Below are positions 6,004 through 9,177 of a stretch of 9,177 nucleotides of DNA, piece by piece. How positions within the stretch are numbered: the first letter of the stretch is position 1; each line of letters begins with the position of its first letter. A model generated the notes under the pieces. That model did no database searches, had not been told where the DNA came from, and worked only from the letters and a program-made list of their open reading frames with translations. The translations under genes were made by a program, and so were the position numbers. The stretch lies in NCBI GenBank assembly GCA_964469555.1, contig CAYYAQ010000198.1, positions 1 through 9,177 of the forward strand, written 5' to 3'. This DNA comes from CAYYAQ01 sp964469555. GTDB taxonomy: Bacteria; Planctomycetota; UBA1135; UBA2386.

Positions 6004-9000
6004 TTGCCAGGCGAAGACAAACACTCGAGCGTCGATCCCTTGTCAAACACGCCGGGGTTGATCTCCGGCCACTTCGACTTGCTCGAAGAGCTCGGGGAGG
6101 GATCGAGCGGCAGCGTCTACCGCGCCCGGCTCAACCGCAAGGTCGCCGATCTCGCGGAGGGCACCGAGGTCGCGGTGAAGTACCTGCGTCGCGAGCTGCT
6201 CTCGGACCCCGAGGCACAGTCCCGCCTGGAAGCCGAGGGGCGCATCGGCAAGCAGATCCGCAGCGATCAGGTCGTCCGGATCTACGCCGTCGAGTCGCTG
6301 CGGCTGCTCGGCATGACCGCCACCTACCTGGTGATGGAACTCATCCGCGGACGCAGCCTGCGGCAGGTGCTCATCGACTCCGGTTCCGTGGTCGAAGAGT
6401 TGGCGCGGCGGATCGGCCTCGACGCCGCGCGGGGCTTGCGCGCCGTGCACGAACTCGGCCTCGTCCATCGCGACATCAAACCGGAGAACCTCGCGCTGAC
6501 CGAGGAAGGCACGGTCAAGGTGATGGACCTCGGCCTCGTCCGGCGGGTCTCGCGACGGAGCGCCAACCCCGCGAGCGGGTTCTACGGCAGCCTGAGCTAC
6601 GCGGCCCCGGAAGTGCTGCTCGGCAAGTCCGCCCGCCCGACCAGCGACCTCTACTCACTGGGAGTCGTGTTGTTCGAGGTCGTGACCGGCGTCCACCCGT
6701 TCGCGAGCGCCGCAAGCGAACCAGACGCGATCATCGACGCGCACATCAAGCAGGAGCCACCGCGACCCTCCCACTTCAAGCCCCGCATCTCGGCGTTCCT
6801 CGAGCAGTTGATCCTGGATCTTCTCGCGAAGAACCCCGCCGACCGACCCCGATCCGCCGCGGAGCTCGTGGCGACCTTCGAACGCGGGGAGAACTCGCGG
6901 TACTGGATCCGACACGAGCGACGGGCGCCATTCCTCGCCTCCCACCGGCGGTTGCGCAACATCCAACGGGCCGCAGACATTCGCTTTGTCGGTCGCCGCG
7001 CCGAGCACCGAGAACTCGACCGGCACCTGCGCAGCGCGATGGACGAGAGCGGACGGGTGATCTTCGTCAGCGGCCCCGGCGGCGTGGGTCGTCGGCGCAT
7101 GCTGGACGAGTGGCTGCACGGCTGGCTGTCGCGCCGCGACGACATCGTCTTCCTCTGCGGCGAAGCCAAGGGCGGCGCCGGGCTCCAGCGGTCGGCGCCG
7201 TTCACGGAGATGCTGCTCGACTGGTTCCTGCGCGGCGATCGACCGGATTCACCGCTCGCCCAGACTCGACTCGCGGCTCGCATCGCGGCCGAGGGAGGCC
7301 TCGACGAGATGGACGCCCAGCACCTCGCGGCGATCATCGGCGGCGAGGACGTCAGCTCGACGCCGGAGGGGCGGGCCGATCTACTGGCGCGTCAGATTCT
7401 CGCGACGCGCGCCAAGGAGCAGACACTCGTGCTGCGGATCGACCGCACCGAGATGTTGAGCACCACCGCCAACCTGATCGTCTCGCGCCTGGCAGATGAA
7501 ATCGAAAAGCAGAGGGTACTGCTGATCCTCGTATCCCTCGACAATCGACGCCCCGACCCCTCGATGTACCACCTTCCGGTCCACGGCCTGCCCGAAGCAA
7601 ACTTCATGGAGCTCGCGGACCGGATGTTCGCCCACGGACAGATGCCGACCGCGCTCATCCGGCACGCCCACGAGACGCTGGCTGGCAGCCCGGGCAATCT
7701 CATCGACGCGCTGGCGCTGCTCGCCAGGGAACGGAAGCTCGGCGGCACGATCGGCACCTACCGGCTCGTCGCCGACGTCACGGACTTGCGGCCGTCGCGG
7801 TCGCTCCTGGATCGATTGCGGCAACGCCTGGCTATGCTCTCCCCGGAGCAACGCTTCGTGCACCTCGCCGCCGCCGTGCTGGGTCACTCGTTCCCGCTGT
7901 CGGACCTCGTCGCGCTGGTCGGTCAGTCCGAGCTCGCGGTACTCGAGGCGCTCTCCGTCTTCCAGGGTCGCATCATCGTCACCCACCGGGGAACGGGCCG
8001 GTTCCGGCACCGGGACTTCCGCAAGGAGATGCTGAAGACCGCCCCTCCGGAGGCGCGACGCCGCTTGCACCGCATAGCGGCGTGGAACCTGGAAGATCGT
8101 GACGCCGCGCCCGTGGACGTCGGCCTGCATCTATCGCGAGCCGGGGAGCACAGCTCCGCGATCCCCCCGCTCCTCGAAGCGCTCGAACGCCTGACCGCGA
8201 CCGGATCGCGCCAGAGCAGCCAAAAGATCAGCAACCGGTTGCGGATCCACTTCGCGGCGCTAACCGAGGCTGCGATGCCCGAAGACAGGGAGCGCGAACG
8301 CCAGCGGTTGCGCTACATCATGCTGGCCGGTCGCACCCACGAGATCTCGGACCGGCACGATCGAGCACGGGCGTCGTACGAAGCCGCGGCGAACCTCGCG
8401 TCGGCTCTCGGCAACGACCAAGGTCGGGCCCGGGCGCGAATTGCAGCCGCGAGTCTGGAACTCGGCCACGGCGAGTTCCAGCGCGTGCTCGAACACGTCC
8501 AGAGCGCCGAGGCCGCACTGGGTGGCGGCGGGGGCGATGACCTGGCGTTGCGAGCCCGCGGATGGAGCCTGCAGGCGCGGGTCTTCGGCTACCTCGGTCG
8601 ATCCGAGGAAGCCCTGCAATACGTTCGGAACGCACTCGACGTGCTGCCGCGCGACGCGGAAGAGCTCCGCCCCCATCTCCACGTCGATCTCGCCCGGCTC
8701 GAAGCGCTGCGCAACCACTTCGTCGCAGCGCTGAAGAACCTCGACCGGGCCGGGCAACTGTTCGAGGCCCGGGGCTCCGGCCCGGGAAACCTCCGCGTCC
8801 TGCTGCACCAGGGTCACATCCTCTCGATGATCGGCAGCCACCGCCAGGCGGATGCTCGACTGCGCCGAGCCCACGACCGCGCACGGCAGCTCTCGAACGT
8901 CCGAGCCCAGGCCAAGGCCCGGTTATTCCTCGGAGAGATGGCGGTGTGGCACCGCGAGGAGGATGTGGCTGTCGCGCACCTCGAGGCGGCGGTGGATCTG

Positions 9001-9177
9001 GCGATGTCCCCCGGTGATCACGTCACGCGGCTGCTGGCTGGGATCTATCTGTCAGGGCTAGGTCGTGAGCCTTTGGGCCTCGAGCGCGAGGTCCGGGCAC
9101 TGGGCGTACCCGCGCTGCTGATCGGATGGTTGTTGACCGCGTCGAAGCGTGATGGCGGCGCGGAGTTGCTGGACGAG
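6004..9177 (+). CDS. Ser/Thr protein kinase with degenerate ATPase-like module and TPR-like tail, 3' end missing
   Basis: The frame is open to the window end (1058 codons) with no stop, so the C-terminus is missing. In-frame upstream stop: TGA at 5944. No in-frame ATG or GTG occurs before the kinase domain; candidate starts are TTG at 6004 (used here, preceded by purine-rich AGAAGAGA), 6040 and 6058. Numbered from 6004, the Hanks-type kinase spans about 25-290: Gly loop LGEGSSGSVY from about 30, Lys59 in EVAVKYL, hinge YLVMELIRG, catalytic loop HRDIKPEN (Asp157, Lys159), DLG in place of DFG at 175-177, APE ending at Glu203, and DLYSLGVVLFE. All catalytic residues are present, so an active kinase is likely. 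After FVGRRAEHRELD comes an AAA/STAND-like region in which the P-loop reads GPGGVGRRR (357-365), lacking the usual Lys and Ser/Thr, and the Walker B reads LVLRIDR (Asp480). From about 700 onward, TPR-like helical repeats follow, as in EEALQYVRNAL and AALKNLDRAGQLF. It is probably a cytosolic signalling protein with a TPR partner-binding surface. It is divergent from the oxygenase. Confidence 0.92.
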   Translation, partial: MPGEDKHSSVDPLSNTPGLISGHFDLLEELGEGSSGSVYRARLNRKVADLAEGTEVAVKYLRRELLSDPEAQSRLEAEGRIGKQIRSDQVVRIYAVESLRLLGMTATYLVMELIRGRSLRQVLIDSGSVVEELARRIGLDAARGLRAVHELGLVHRDIKPENLALTEEGTVKVMDLGLVRRVSRRSANPASGFYGSLSYAAPEVLLGKSARPTSDLYSLGVVLFEVVTGVHPFASAASEPDAIIDAHIKQEPPRPSHFKPRISAFLEQLILDLLAKNPADRPRSAAELVATFERGENSRYWIRHERRAPFLASHRRLRNIQRAADIRFVGRRAEHRELDRHLRSAMDESGRVIFVSGPGGVGRRRMLDEWLHGWLSRRDDIVFLCGEAKGGAGLQRSAPFTEMLLDWFLRGDRPDSPLAQTRLAARIAAEGGLDEMDAQHLAAIIGGEDVSSTPEGRADLLARQILATRAKEQTLVLRIDRTEMLSTTANLIVSRLADEIEKQRVLLILVSLDNRRPDPSMYHLPVHGLPEANFMELADRMFAHGQMPTALIRHAHETLAGSPGNLIDALALLARERKLGGTIGTYRLVADVTDLRPSRSLLDRLRQRLAMLSPEQRFVHLAAAVLGHSFPLSDLVALVGQSELAVLEALSVFQGRIIVTHRGTGRFRHRDFRKEMLKTAPPEARRRLHRIAAWNLEDRDAAPVDVGLHLSRAGEHSSAIPPLLEALERLTATGSRQSSQKISNRLRIHFAALTEAAMPEDRERERQRLRYIMLAGRTHEISDRHDRARASYEAAANLASALGNDQGRARARIAAASLELGHGEFQRVLEHVQSAEAALGGGGGDDLALRARGWSLQARVFGYLGRSEEALQYVRNALDVLPRDAEELRPHLHVDLARLEALRNHFVAALKNLDRAGQLFEARGSGPGNLRVLLHQGHILSMIGSHRQADARLRRAHDRARQLSNVRAQAKARLFLGEMAVWHREEDVAVAHLEAAVDLAMSPGDHVTRLLAGIYLSGLGREPLGLEREVRALGVPALLIGWLLTASKRDGGAELLDE
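6018..6046 (-). promoter_or_regulatory. Possible promoter for the oxygenase-cysS transcript
   Basis: A perfect -35 hexamer TTGACA reads leftward at 6046-6041. At a 17-base spacing the -10 position is TGTTTG (6023-6018), a poor match. It would place transcription about 30 bases upstream of the GTG at 5978 and would favour that start over the one at 6050. The location in the divergent gap before the kinase is sensible, but the -10 is weak. Confidence 0.3.

Noticed and set aside
6043..8874. Several minus-strand open frames opposite the kinase, the longest about 250 codons.
   Set aside because: They lie antisense to an uninterrupted kinase-ATPase-TPR frame with clear motifs, and none shows a recognisable domain.

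Overview
The DNA is GC-rich and densely packed. The gene content suggests a Planctomycetota-like bacterium, possibly another phylum rich in sulfatases and Hanks-type kinases. Supporting signs are an iduronate-2-sulfatase-like lipoprotein, a large Ser/Thr kinase with ATPase-like and TPR parts, an FG-GAP (VCBS) protein remnant, use of TTG/GTG starts and weak Shine-Dalgarno sequences. The assignment is an inference from gene families, not from a marker gene. A partial tRNA-Sec (selC) indicates a selenocysteine-decoding organism.

Layout, left to right: (1) 1-60, minus: 5' part of selC, running off the left edge. (2) 61-433: no convincing gene; a long-range inverted repeat lies at 305-392. (3) 434-565, plus: a 43-residue exported peptide ending in a single ankyrin-like segment, 10 bases before (4) 576-1787, plus: a multi-membrane-span GT-C-type glycosyltransferase. 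(5) 1784-3238, minus: a sulfatase lipoprotein, converging on the glycosyltransferase so that both stop codons lie in one CTAG. (6) 3249-3445, minus: a frameshifted 65-residue FG-GAP stub, 10 bases before the sulfatase start. (7) 3518-4951 (or 4969), minus: cysS, intact. (8) 4973-5978, minus: an isopenicillin-N-synthase-like 2-oxoglutarate/Fe(II) oxygenase broken by two single-base frameshifts, one at an 8-G run; it sits just upstream of cysS and probably shares its transcript. (9) from about 6004 to the right edge, plus: a divergently transcribed Ser/Thr protein kinase with an intact catalytic domain, an ATPase-like region whose Walker motifs are degenerate, and a TPR-like helical tail, cut by the window end.

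The genes do not form one obvious pathway. The window looks like a mix of housekeeping (selC, cysS), envelope functions (glycosyltransferase, sulfatase) and signalling (kinase). The most unusual points are two truncated exported-protein stubs, each 10 bases ahead of a full-length gene; three apparent one-base losses of the same sign, which may be assembly errors, decay or phase variation; and the kinase's pseudo-ATPase module. I found no CRISPR array, insertion sequence, phage gene or recognisable new multi-gene system.
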